NCBI GenBank assembly: GCA_035582835.1 | Contig: JAYKAV010000010.1 | Span: 123,707-187,706 of the forward strand | Direction: 5' to 3' | DNA from: Phoebastria nigripes | Taxonomy: Eukaryota > Chordata > Aves > Procellariiformes > Diomedeidae | Length of the DNA: 64,000 nt | In this document: piece after piece, positions 1 to 10,592 of the stretch | How positions within the stretch are numbered: position 1 is the stretch's first letter | How the letters are laid out: the number at the start of each line of letters is the position of its first letter | Translations under genes and position numbers: made by a program | Notes under the pieces: generated by a model | Databases searched by the model: none | What the model was told of the DNA's origin: nothing | What the model saw: the letters and a program-made list of their open reading frames with translations, nothing else

Positions 1-278
1 ATCAGCAATGCTTGGTTTTTTGTGAAGTGATCACATTGCTGGAGCAATACTGAGCTAGCAGGCTTTCTCTGCAGCCTCATAGCTTCTTTTTTGTTTTTCT
101 TTCCTGCTAACCTGTTCATGGAGATATGATCAAACTGGCTGAGCTGAGTGCATACAGCAAAAACACATTAGAAGTCTAGAGGAATTTTTTACTCTTTTCA
201 TAATTTCATCAAAGATGAACATACTTTCTTCACATTTTTGGCTAGATTCATCTTTCATAATTCCACCTTTATGGCTGA

Positions 279-857
279 TGTTGGGGAATTTTTAAGGTAC
301 CCCTCGAGGTGAATTAAACAAATGTTTGTGCTTAAATATAAAGAAAAGAATTTAATGAACAATGCATTGTGCAGAGTCCTACTGCTATAAGTGTTTCTAC
401 AAGGAGCCTGCAAAGATGAATCACGAGTTGATTCCTTACATACACTGACACCAGCACCAATCCCGTGAGTGGTTGTATGGGGCACCTCAGCCCAGCCTTG
501 GATCCATCCCCCAGCCCAGCTCTGCTGCCCAAAGAGGGCCCCTGAACACTCCCATTCCAGGATGGCAGCAGCGGTTTCTTATCTCATCACCCAGGGAACT
601 TCACTCAGTTGTCTCTGGCATCCCTGCTTCCAGCCAGTTTAACCCCTTCTGCAGTTGGGCCTTCTTGCCCTCCATGCCAGATCATTCCTGTCACAAATTA
701 AAGCTGCTGAGTAGTTACAACTTGAATTTCCCCTTCAATAATCATATAGCATCTTCAGTTTATACACATGTGATGTAGTGATGGATACTTTCCAAGATTA
801 TCATGCATAAACTGGTGATGGGAATCTCAGAACATTGTAAATTCAGATTTTCATTCA
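279..857 (-). mobile_element. Possible decayed retroviral LTR, reverse orientation
   Basis: Read on the minus strand, this stretch ends in an LTR-like 3' part: an ATTAAA-type signal inside a TTAAATTC/TTTCTTT context near 340-357, then sequence closing in ...CCCCAACA (plus-strand edge TGTTGGGG at 279). A possible outer edge lies at 857, where CA is followed by GTTGA; the bases before 279 are GCTGA, a one-mismatch TSD. No gag or pol sequence lies beside it. The termini are guesses and no family name is assigned. It could equally be unique sequence that happens to look this way. Confidence 0.3.
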
Positions 858-2284
858 GTTGAGTTGTACTTCCACTGAGAGTTGAAATTCCTTTTCTGAT
901 TTCCTTTGTAAAAGCCATCCCACTCTCAAAATGTTTTTCAGACTTCAACAGTTATCAAAAAATGTTTAGATTTAAAGTAGTCTTTAAAGGGATTCTTGTA
1001 TTTTATCTCTAACATCCTTGGAGAGGTCATTCTTGTTGTCTCTTTGATATTGCTATGGAGTTATATAAGGATGGCCAAATAGCTAATTAATATGCTGATT
1101 GTTATGAATATATTTTTGTGGAAAAGTAGATCAATTACAACAGCATGCTATGTTGTAATACTGTATTGAAAACTTGCTGTTCATACAAATGGGTTTGGTG
1201 CAGTTATTCTATGAAGCCTTGCAAGAGATGGAAAATATTTATAAACAAACACATACATCAAGATTACTTAATCTTAAAGGAGTTGAGGACAAAAAAGATT
1301 CTCTTCCTAAAGGAGAAACATGGGTTAAGAAAAAGTGATAACTTCTCTACAGTCTTTTGCTCCTGTTAAACTTCTCTATAACGTGTGAAGACCGATGATT
1401 TTGGGATATTTATGATGAAAAATTAGTCCCAGGAGGAATAAGTACAGAGCTAGAGAGACAGACTGGAATGGACCTCCACAAACTGCCACATTCAGGCACC
1501 CACACAGAAGGAAGACCAAGTATTTTTTGGTCGGACCCAAAAGAGGCCTGTTTAACCTTTTGAAAAAAATAAAGATTTGAGTTGTAGAAGGAGAAAGCAT
1601 TTAAAACTATAGGGTTTTTTCTTTGTGAAGAGAAGACAAGGCAACCACTTCTTCTGACACCACATTGTAAGAGCTATTCTTTTTTGTCTTAGACTCCCTT
1701 GTGTAAAGACCATCCTCTTGCTGCTTTGTACAAGTAGGTCTCTTGAAATGTAGACATCTGCCAGTGCTTTCTTCCTTTCAGAAAAGGATCCTGTCTCAGC
1801 CAAATCACCATCTTATTCAGCAGGAAGCTGCCCTCTTCTATGAGATATTGCAGGTAATTTTTTGATGCTAGATCAAATGATCCTTAGCTTTACAACCTGG
1901 TACTTAAAGTACCTTTGCAACTTGCAGCCAGCCTATGTTTCATATAGAGCATAAACAACAAGAAGTGAACACTTACATCCACCTGTCAAAAATGTTTGTG
2001 CAAGAAATTCCTATTGAAAAATAAAGAAGAGTACAGAAGTGCTTAAAGAAGGTGTGTGTCACATTTCTGTAATAAATATTGTTTTCTGGTGGTTGTTAGG
2101 GCACTAACAGACCTTCACTGCCCTGACCAGCTCACATGGGGCATCCACCCACACTCCTACCTATGGGCTCATGAGCTCCGTTTAAGCTCAGAGCTGGGCC
2201 TTTGCTCCTTCCCTGAGATATATTGTAGGTATTCCCACTCCAGGTCTGATCCTGAACTGTTATTTGGCTTTCCTGGCTTGATCT
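858..2284. other. Unique-looking sequence, no gene seen
   Basis: AT-rich sequence without a recognisable gene, RNA or repeat. Open frames are under 90 codons and show no family motif. The last 200 bases may belong to the 5' end of the CR1 copy that follows, whose left junction cannot be placed exactly. Confidence 0.6.
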
Positions 2285-2381
2285 AATTAAACTAGATTTA
2301 GCAGGGGAAGGGGATGGTGTTCTAAGCACTTGAGAAGAGCCAGGAGCTGCTGAAGCATTAGGAAGCAACAGGGAAACACCT

Positions 2382-3085
2382 GTGAATTGCCTCAAGGGAA
2401 TTAGGGTGAGCTCCTCTAAAAAGGTGATTTGGCCAATAGCCCAGCTGAGGTGCCTCTATACCAATGCACACAGCATGGGAAACAAACAGGAGGAGGTGGT
2501 AGCCACTGCCCAGATGGAAAACTACGACCTGATTGCTATCAAAGAAACTTGGTGGGATGAATCACATGATTGGAGTGCTGTGATTGATGGCTATAAACTA
2601 TTCAGAAGGGACAGGGAAGGAAGGAGAGGTGGGGGAGTTGCCCTCTATGCCAAAAATGGGATTGATTGCACAGAGTTATCTTTGAAGAACAGCAATGTGC
2701 AGGTCGAGAGCTTATGGGTGAAAATTAGAGACCAAGTCAACAAAGGAAGCTTTGTGGTTGGTGTCTATTACAGTCCACCCGATCAAGGAGAGGAAGTTAA
2801 TGAACAGTTCATTCCTCAACTGCAGGAAGCATCATGCTCGCAGGCCCTGGTCCTGATAGGGGACTTCAACCACCTGGAAAAACAGCACATCAAACTGCAA
2901 GCAGTCCAGGAAACTACTGGAGTGCATCGAGGACAACTTCCTCATACAGGTAATGTAGAACCTGACCAGAGGAGAGGCACTGCTGGACCTGTTGCTCACT
3001 AACATGGAAGAACTTAACAGAGGACAAGATTGGAGGTAGCTTGGGCTGCAGTGATCATGCCCTGGTAGAATTCTCAATCTTAAGG
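2382..3085 (+). pseudogene. CR1 ORF2 endonuclease domain, frameshifted
   Basis: This is the N-terminal APE-like endonuclease that nicks target DNA in CR1 retrotransposition. The open frame from 2382 shows the blocks in order: LYTNAHSMGNKQEE, IKETWWDESHDWS with the conserved Glu, GGGVALYAK, VYYSPPDQ, and IGDFNH with the conserved Asp and Asn at about 2857-2874. Just after IGDFNH the usual DICW block is missing and the frame changes, so the rest of that open frame to 3002 is out of phase. The final GCSDHALVEF block (Asp-His pair) is still readable in another frame at about 3046-3075. It is a pseudogene without doubt; no function is expected. Confidence 0.88.
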
Positions 3086-3537
3086 GGTACAGGACAGGTA
3101 AAAAGTAGAGTCAGGACCCTAAACCTCAGAAAGGCAAACTTTCAGCTGTTTAGGGCGCTAGTGTGTGGGATCCCTTGGGAAGCTCAGAGGTAAAGGAGCA
3201 AATGAGAACTGGGAGATATTTAAAGATATTTTTCTTAGGGCACAAGAGTTCTCAATCCTGATGTGCAAGAAGTCAGGCAGGGGAGGCAGGAGGTCAGCGT
3301 GGCTAAGTCAAGACCTCTTAGCCAAACTGAAACACAAAACAAAATGCATAGGCAGTGGAGGCAGGGATATACATCCTGGGGAGATTATAGGGATATGACC
3401 TGGGATTGCGAGGAGGGGATCAGGAAACCTAAGGCACAGCTGAAGCTGAACTTGGCTAGGGACGTGAAAAATAACAAGAAGGATTTCTTCAGGTACATAG
3501 GACAACAAAGGAAGATGAAAGAAACTGTACCTCCCTG

Positions 3538-4880
3538 ATGAGCGAAACAGGAGACCTGGCTATAACCAACACGGAGAATGCTGAGGTACTCAACATGGCC
3601 TCGATCTTCAGCAGCAAGTGCTCTAGCCACACCGCCCAACTCACAGTATCCAAAGGCAAGGACTGGGAGAATGAAGTACCGCCCACTGTAGGAGAAGATC
3701 AGGTTCAAGACCGTCTAAGGAACCTGAATGTGCACAAGTCCATGGGACCTGATGAGATGCATCCGAGGGTCCTGAGGGAACTGGCAGATGAAGTTGCTAA
3801 GCCACTCTCCATCATATTTGAAAAGTTGTGGCAGACCGGTGAAGTTCCCAGTGACTGGAAAAGGGGAAACATAACCCCCATTTTTAAAAAGGGGAAAAAC
3901 GAAGACCCTGAGAACTACAGGCCCGTCAGTCTCACCTCTGTGCCCAGCATGATTATGGAGCAGATCCTCCTGGAAACTATGCTAAGGCACATGGAAAACA
4001 GAGAGGTGCTTGGTGACAGCCAACATGGCTTCATTCAGGGCAAATCGTGCCTGACAAATTTGGTGGCCTTCTACAACGGGGTTACAGCATAAGAGAAGAG
4101 AAGGATGGTGGATAAGATAGGTGGATAAGAGAAGAGCAACTGACGTCATCTATCTGGACTTGTGCAAAGCATTTGATAGTGTCCCGCACAACATCCTTGT
4201 CTCTAAAATGGAGAGACATGGATTTGACACGTGGATGACTCCGTGGATAAGGAATTGGCTGGATGGTTGCAACTCAATAGCTCAGTGTCCAGGTGGAGAC
4301 CAGTGATGAGTGGTGTCCCGCAGGGGTCCGTANGGGGACCAGTATTATTTAATATCTTTGTCGGGGACATGGACAGTGGGATTGAGTGCACCCTCAGCAA
4401 GTTTGCAGATACACCAAGCTGATTGGTGTGGTTGATACTCTAGAGGGACCATGTCATCCAGAGGGACCTTGAGAGGCTAGAGAGGTGGGCCTGTGCAAAC
4501 CTCATGAAGTTCAACAAGGCCAAGTGTAAGTGCCCCTGGGTCAGGGCAATCCTGAACATGGATACAGGCTGGGTGATGAGTGGATTGAGAGCAGCCCTGC
4601 GGAGAAGGACTTAGAGGTATGGGTGTATGAAAAACTGAATATGAACCAGCAATGTGGGTTCGCAGCCCAGAAAGCCAGGCATATCCTGGGCTGCATCAAA
4701 AGAAGTGTGGCCAGCTAGTCAAGGGAGGGGATTCTCCCCCTCTGCTCTCGTGGGATCCCACCTGGAGTATCATGTTGTGCTCTGGGTCCCCCAGCATAAG
4801 AAAGACATAGACCTGCTCGAGCAGGTCCACAAAGATGATCAGGAGGCTGAGCACCTCCCCTATGAGGACAGGCTGAGGTA
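3538..4880 (+). pseudogene. CR1 ORF2 reverse transcriptase domain, several frameshifts, FADD box destroyed
   Basis: The reverse transcriptase domain of copy 1. The frame from 3538 to 4092 reads the fingers region with [37 protein letters not shown] and [20 protein letters not shown] second frame at 4121-4306 carries motif A ([14 protein letters not shown]). A third, 4231-4422, carries SGVPQGSV and GPVLFNIF. At about 4404-4410 the catalytic FADDT box has lost one base, giving FADTPS and a stop. Thumb-like pieces ([25 protein letters not shown]) follow at 4530-4718 in yet another frame. The linker before 3538 ([20 protein letters not shown]) is readable at 3459-3515. Confidence 0.9.
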
Positions 4881-5267
4881 GTTGTGGTTGTTCAGTCTAG
4901 AGAAGAGAAGGCTCTGGGGAGACCTTATAGCAGCCTTCTAGTACTTAAAAGGCACCTACAGGAAAGATGAGGAGGGACTCTTTATCAGGGAGTGTAGTGA
5001 TAGGACGAGGGGCAACGGTTTTAAACTGAAAGAGGGTAGGATTAGATTAGATATTAGGAAGAAATTCTTTACTGTGAGGGTGGTGAGACACTGGAGAAGG
5101 TTGCCCAGAGTTGTGGATGGCCCCTCCCTGGAAGTGTTCAAGGCCAGGTTGGATGGGGCTTTGAGCAACCTGNNCTANTNGAAGGTNTCCCTGCCCATGG
5201 CAGGGGGGTTGGAACTAGATGATCTTTAAGGTCCCTTCCAACCCAAACCATTCTATGATTCTATGAT

Positions 5268-8200
5268 CTCAGACTTGACCACTTTTTTCTAGTTTTGACA
5301 GGATCAATTACTATCACCATCCTGCTCTGCTAATCCAGCTCAGGAGACATGTGCCATGTTTGCGAGAGGACTGCTTGCCTATACTGTGGCCATCCTTGGC
5401 TCTTGGCTTGCCTTCCTTAGAGAGTAGTCAGCCCTTGCTGTTCCTTGATGGTGGTTTTGCCCTTTACATTTTGTGTGCCACTTTTGTAGACAGCAGACAT
5501 GCCCTAATAGTCTTTGTTTCACTAAATCAGAAGCAAAATCAAAATAGCCAATATCCCTGTAGTCTTCTAGTGACACACAGTTTTTAAAAAAGTTTCCTAA
5601 AACACTTTAAGGATATAGGTGAATTTATAGTAAAGTGCTATTATAAGAATAAATTATTACTATTTCATTAATAGCCAGTTTCACATCAATATTAATAGCT
5701 TTCTTTTAAACTAGCAGGGAACTGTTAGTAAGTTTTATCCCATAAAACTAATCCTTAACAAATATAAAGAAATTTACTTAGCAATCACAGCACTCTACAT
5801 CTGCAATTCTGAGTGCTTTAGATTTTTTCAATAAGCTGTGCAATGCTTGTGATTCAGGAATAACACACTCACTTTGCAGATAAAATGGCCAGAGGAGGGG
5901 ATATGCTCCACAAACACGCACCTCCTCTGGGCTTCTCTGCATTTGAGTATTCAGCTCACTTCAGTTGCCAACAGCCACTCAAAGCATGCTGTTAGTATGT
6001 AAACATGCCATTTGTCCACAATACTACTAAGATTTCAATTGTTCACTAGACGGTTAATTGGGCTTATCATTGCATTTCCATCTTTAGAAGCATCAGTGAA
6101 TGAGATTAAAAACAGAAAACATGTAAATTGTTTTTTTTACAGTGAGGTCAGCCCTTCTCAAGAGCTGGTTCATAAAGCAATCCTGAAATGTTCAGGAAAA
6201 AAAGCAGAAAAACTGCTCCAAAAATACTTTGTCCCAGAAAAGAAAGAGCATAAATTCCCATGTCACTGTTCTCCATAAGCATCCATCAATACTTCTACCA
6301 TGTCAGCTTTGAACAGGCCATGGTCCAAGCAACTCTCAGGTTTGCAGACGTGGAGGCAGGACAGGCAAGAGACTCAGCTCTTACTGAGTCCTGGTGGAAG
6401 ATGAAATCCAAGGTGGTGAAATACAATGTCAACCTCTTACACACCATCATCTACCAAAATTGCATGGTTCCTCTGCTGTGGTATAGGCTCAGGACAGACT
6501 TTCAGTGTCTCAGAGGCTGCCCCAGAAGTTAAAGTTGCAGCTGAAAGGGAACAGCAACAATAAGCAGGAGCTGCCCCTTCCTGAGGCTACCTCCTGTTGG
6601 GGATCACAGCCTACTTCAGCAGAGAGAAATAGTGGTTACCGTCACTGATAGCCTTCTCTGCCAGTCTAAGATTGTGACAGCGTTCCTGTTGAAGGGGACT
6701 GAAAATGACCAAAAAACACTTCCAAACAAGCCCTGTTTCTTGATGGCGAAGGTAGCATTTTGGAATTAAGTCCTAAAAAGACTCAACATGTTCCAGCTGC
6801 TGCTCCTTTCTTACATATACCTGGGCAAGACCAGAATAGCTTCCTGCTGACAGGCTAGGTACCACACAGCACTGCCACAATCTGCCTGTGTTATTGCAGG
6901 ACAGGACACTCAACCACACACAGAACGGGATGTCATCAGAGCCTGAAAAAATTATCTATTCTTGTTAATTGGCCCAACACAAAAAGAGAAGTGATAGCTG
7001 TCACAGCCCTCCAACAGTAGATGGGAGTGCAATGGACTGAAAGTTCAAGGCATAACATTGACTAATGAGAGTTACAGAGTCTTAATACACAAGGAAACTC
7101 AAGCAGAGGTGTTGCCTTTCAAAGGAGTCAGACTTCAGTATCAGCCTTAAAGAGGCAAATTATATATTTTCCCTTCTCAAGAGGGAAAATGGAGAATACC
7201 AAGCATGTGATGCACCTAACAGCAAATAAGCCAGAGCAAGAATCACAACACTTTTAATTTCTCACTAATCATTGTGACTTGAGCACCAGACACTGCTTTC
7301 TAGGGAAAAAAGATGGTTCTGTCATTTGGGGCTGCTGGAGAATCCCCAACCAGCACCAGCTCAGGTCTCCACACCAAAAACTGAAGGAGGAAGTGAGAAA
7401 GAAAGGATTAAAAGATAAATGGAGAGAGGGACTAGGGCTGGCAGCCAGCTGGTTGAGTGAAAAGCATGACCAGCATGAGACACTGCAAAGGGAGGTCTTG
7501 AGGGCTTTCAAGGCCTGAGACTCCCTCCTATTCTTCAGCCAGTTGAGGTTTTGCTGGCTCCTGCTATTTTTATTATTTTGCACTCCTGAGGGCCCCTACG
7601 TAGCCCATCTGTCCTTGCGATGGCCTTGAGACCACTGTCCCCAGCATCACGTGCTGCAAGGTCAGATGACCAGCTGTGTCTCAACAGCCCTACAAAGCAG
7701 CACAGCCGCCAGCAAATGAGCACCTGCCATCCTCAAGTTGTAACAGGAACTATAGAGCCATGGCAAGGAGGCCCACTCCTGGCTTGACAACCAAATGTCT
7801 GTGTAGTCATGGCCCATCTGCCTCAACTGCTTTGAATGGCATCTTCCTCTGTAATTAGCCCCACCGGGTTGGTGAAGCCACTGAAGAGTAACTCCAGCGT
7901 TAAAACACCCTCCTATTAGATTAAGCGTATGCTAAAAACATGAACAAATACTTAATCAAGCAATCAGAGGATTTGCTGATCAAGTCCCCCCCATTACGAA
8001 CTCCTTTGTAAGATTCCATGGGGGACCTAGACTCAAAATTGCCTTTGATATGATCTGAGGCATACTGGGAAAACACACTTGTCTTACATCTGCACCAATA
8101 AATAGGCAGTGCGTTGAGATACAAAATCAATGAAAAACACAGCAATTTAACATACATATCTTTCCACACCAGCTTTCAGCAAGAAGCCAAATGCTTGTGC

Positions 8201-9472
8201 AGACTGGCAATATTCAGCATTTTAGATGTGTGCTTAAGTGGGATGCAGAGACTGACAGTTTGGGCAGAGAAATGTCAGGGTTTAAACCTGGAAACTGACT
8301 CCTCTCCCACATCAAGCAGTGCTGGGAAAAGTGTTAGCAAGCTTTAGGTGTTGGTGACTCTACCAGAGGTAACTAATTCCTCCAGTTTCAGGGAGTACTT
8401 CATGCAATTGCTCTCAAATCCCCTATCAGGCACAGCCAGCCCAGTTGTGACAGTAGTTGTGTAGTTGTGATAACTACATGAGAGAAAGTCCTTGTGAGCT
8501 CTGAAAGGGCACTGCAATTTGCAGAATATGCAACTGCTTAAGACTTCCACAAGTGTTTTGAAAGATAATATAACTATAGTGGTGCATGGGAACTTGTATA
8601 CCGATTTTATCAGCCCACTGGAATTGAACCACCGGTGCCATACCAGTTTAAATCACTTTGAAATCAATATACAGGGCCTATGAAAGTGACATTGGTTTAA
8701 TTAAGTTGAGAAAGACTGAGGCTATCAGCTAAGCAGGTGCAGGTTTGCGTGTAGGTGAAAACTGGATATTATTACCTGAACCAATGGTCTCTCTTGCCAG
8801 CCTTGATATGAAATATTAAGTACCTGAAGAGTGCATATTACCATGTGCTTTTGCCATCTGATTTAATACTCTACATCATGTAGTGGTGCAGTACACCAGA
8901 CTTCTTCCAAGCCTCAAGAAGCACGAGGAAAACAGATATGTCGGGCTCTGGAACAATCTTCCAGGAGGAGCAGAGTGGCAAGAAACATGACTGGTTTTAA
9001 GATGAAGTTTGGTCATGTTGTGAATGGAACCATAAGGCCCTTGGGTCACTATTTGCAATGCTCCATTTCTTGTGTAATATTCCACCCTCAATTACTTCTA
9101 TAGACTTGTAAAGATGTCTCATAGCTGACATCTCAGTACCAGTTGCTTGCTCAGCTTGGGTTTAGAGCACTATATAGATGTACACATATGGGTTCATTTT
9201 CTGAAAGATAGTTATACCAAAATCTTGGTCTATGTAGTGAGTCACAGAGTATAGCTCTTCAGGATCCTTTCTGTGTGTGCACTGATATTAGCTCTGCACC
9301 TAATGATACGGATCTCTGGGAGGATTTCCTTCTGTTGGTTACCCTTATAATCCAAGCTTTGTATGTAAGGACATTAGTAGTTGTGGGTACTCTCGCTTTT
9401 TTGTGTGTTTTGCTGGATATGGAGTTTTACAGACACATAGGCAATTCTGACTTTCCAGGCACCCACTGTATC
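5268..9472. other. Unique-looking sequence, no gene seen
   Basis: About 4.2 kb with no recognisable gene, RNA or transposon. The longest open frames are roughly 80-105 codons, overlap on both strands and show no motif. A short inverted repeat sits at 5889-5930. A patch near 8600-8680 has GGTTTAA/ACCGGT-like words that recall the inside of an old DNA transposon, but no terminal inverted repeats could be found. Confidence 0.6.
5889..5930. repeat. Short inverted repeat (10-bp stem, 22-base loop)
   Basis: CCAGAGGAGG at 5889-5898 is matched by its exact reverse complement CCTCCTCTGG at 5921-5930. The stem is too short for a microRNA precursor or a transposon end, so its meaning is unknown and chance is possible. 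Confidence 0.7.
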
Positions 9473-9477
9473 CATGG

Positions 9478-9551
9478 TGTGAGAAACTGAAAGAGTTAAT
9501 GTGAAGTTGATGTCTGTGAGGGACTGAAAGAGTTAATGTGAAGTTGATGTC
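9478..9551 (+). repeat. 37-bp tandem duplication at the LTR tip
   Basis: The first 37 bases of the LTR (9478-9514) are repeated directly at 9515-9551 with two differences (GAGAAACTG versus GAGGGACTG). Both units begin TGTGAG. The host TSD abuts the outer unit, so the duplication was present when the element integrated, or arose later without disturbing the junction. Confidence 0.95.
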
Positions 9552-9672
9552 TCAAACATTGTGGCAAAGCAAGTTCTGTACAGCAACGATTAACATAAGT
9601 GAGAAGTCGATTAACACAGGACCCGGAGGGCGCAGGGGAGGATGCGCAGTTCCGAGTTCTGCCAAGTAACGA

Positions 9673-9679
9673 TGACTCA
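9673..9679 (+). promoter_or_regulatory. AP-1-like site TGACTCA in the LTR
   Basis: A perfect TGACTCA heptamer lies about 160 bases upstream of the LTR TATA box, inside the U3-like part. This word is the consensus for AP-1 factors. Whether it is bound is unknown. Confidence 0.4.
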
Positions 9680-9833
9680 CCATATCTGGCAAAGGGTCAT
9701 ACAGAGTTTATCTGAGGAAGGCGCTCGTGACCACCCGAAGACCACCCCCACAGTGGCGCCTGCGCAGAAGAACAGGAGTTACATAAGTCCTCAAGGGGAG
9801 TGACTGGCGCGACCTAGAGGCAGGAAACAAGAC

Positions 9834-9840
9834 TATAAAA
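9834..9840 (+). promoter_or_regulatory. TATA box of the solo LTR
   Basis: TATAAAA is preceded by CpG-rich sequence and followed by a pyrimidine-rich tract, the usual place of a core promoter within an LTR. Activity in the host is unknown. Confidence 0.6.
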
Positions 9841-10221
9841 GAACACCAACGCAAGGAGCACGTACGCGCGCCCACCACCGGAGGATTGCCACGTGCGTCG
9901 TCATCGCACGATCCAAGGGTGGTGATATCTCTCTGTCTCCTTTCTCTCTCTCTCCTTTTTCTTTTCCTCTCTTTCCACTTCTTCTTCTCCTAAATGTTTC
10001 AATAGAACCCACGTTGCCTACCATTACAGGTTGCTTATTGTTATGCAACTTAAGTTTGGGTTGTTTATTGTTACACTTTCCAAGTTCAGGTTGCTTCTAC
10101 CTTAAACAAAACATTTAAGCGATCGTTTGGTGTCGTTTCACCTTAATTTAGCCCGAGGGAATTTCGAAACCTCTACGACCCCACCCGCCCCGGTTTGCCT
10201 GGTCGGGGTCGTAACACATGG

Positions 10222-10592
10222 TATATATGATAGCTCCTTGTCCTGCTCCCAAAATAGCCCCACAAAGCTCAAAACTTTAGACACCTGTCCTTTTGAAGAA
10301 CCGATTTGCTTTGGCCAGTTTGAAAATCTCAGAATACATGCAAATACAGACAATTGCTTCAGAAATGCCTTATCAGCTGTAAAAGCAATTTAAAACAAAG
10401 TGAAGCAAGGAATGAGGTGGGTAGGGCATTGCTGACACAGTTTCACACCAAAGAAAGGAACTAGCCATCTGTTTCTTCTCCGTGGCTTTCAGCACACAGT
10501 TGAATCTCATAAAGCAGCTCTTTCAAATCATGCTCATTATCACTCTAACCAGAGATCCAGGCAATGTGTTGTCAGGATGATATTTATGCCAC
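10222..10592. other. Unique spacer between LTR and CR1, nothing seen
   Basis: About 370 bases with no recognisable feature. It separates the LTR at 9478-10216 from CR1 copy 2, so the two insertions are not nested. Confidence 0.6.

Larger units (their letters stand above)
2285..5267 (+). mobile_element. CR1 LINE retrotransposon, copy 1, degraded, lacks most of the 5' end
   Basis: A nearly 3-kb CR1 non-LTR retrotransposon on the plus strand. In order it holds an APE-type endonuclease, a linker, a reverse transcriptase, a short 3' UTR (the GGTTGGA-ACTAGATGATCTTTAAGGTC stretch before 5240) and the CR1 terminal repeat ATTCTATGATTCTATGAT ending near 5267. CR1 copies itself by target-primed reverse transcription and usually inserts 5'-truncated, without a poly-A tail. 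ORF1 is absent, and the left edge near 2285 is approximate because the homology fades there. Several frameshifts, stop codons and unresolved bases (4333, 5173-5187) show it is long dead. The family assignment is secure; the subfamily is not determined. Confidence 0.95.
9478..10216 (+). mobile_element. Solo LTR of an endogenous retrovirus, 739 bp, TSD CATGG
   Basis: The element begins TGTGAG and ends GTCGTAACA, the TG...CA pattern of retroviral LTRs, and is flanked by the perfect 5-bp duplication CATGG at 9473-9477 and 10217-10221. A 5-bp TSD fits class III (ERVL-like) elements better than the 4 bp of many class I or the 6 bp of many class II elements, though TSD length alone does not fix the class. 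A TATA box (TATAAAA, 9834-9840) in the middle supports the plus orientation. The upstream U3-like part is CpG-rich, with TGACTCA (9673-9679), and a CACGTG lies at 9890-9895. A pyrimidine-rich tract covers about 9930-10000. No internal gag or pol is attached, so it is a solo LTR left by recombination. The preserved CpGs and exact TSD suggest a fairly young insertion. Confidence 0.9.

Noticed and set aside
8600..8690. GGTTTAA and ACCGGT-like words suggesting an old DNA transposon
   Set aside because: No terminal inverted repeats or TSD could be found.
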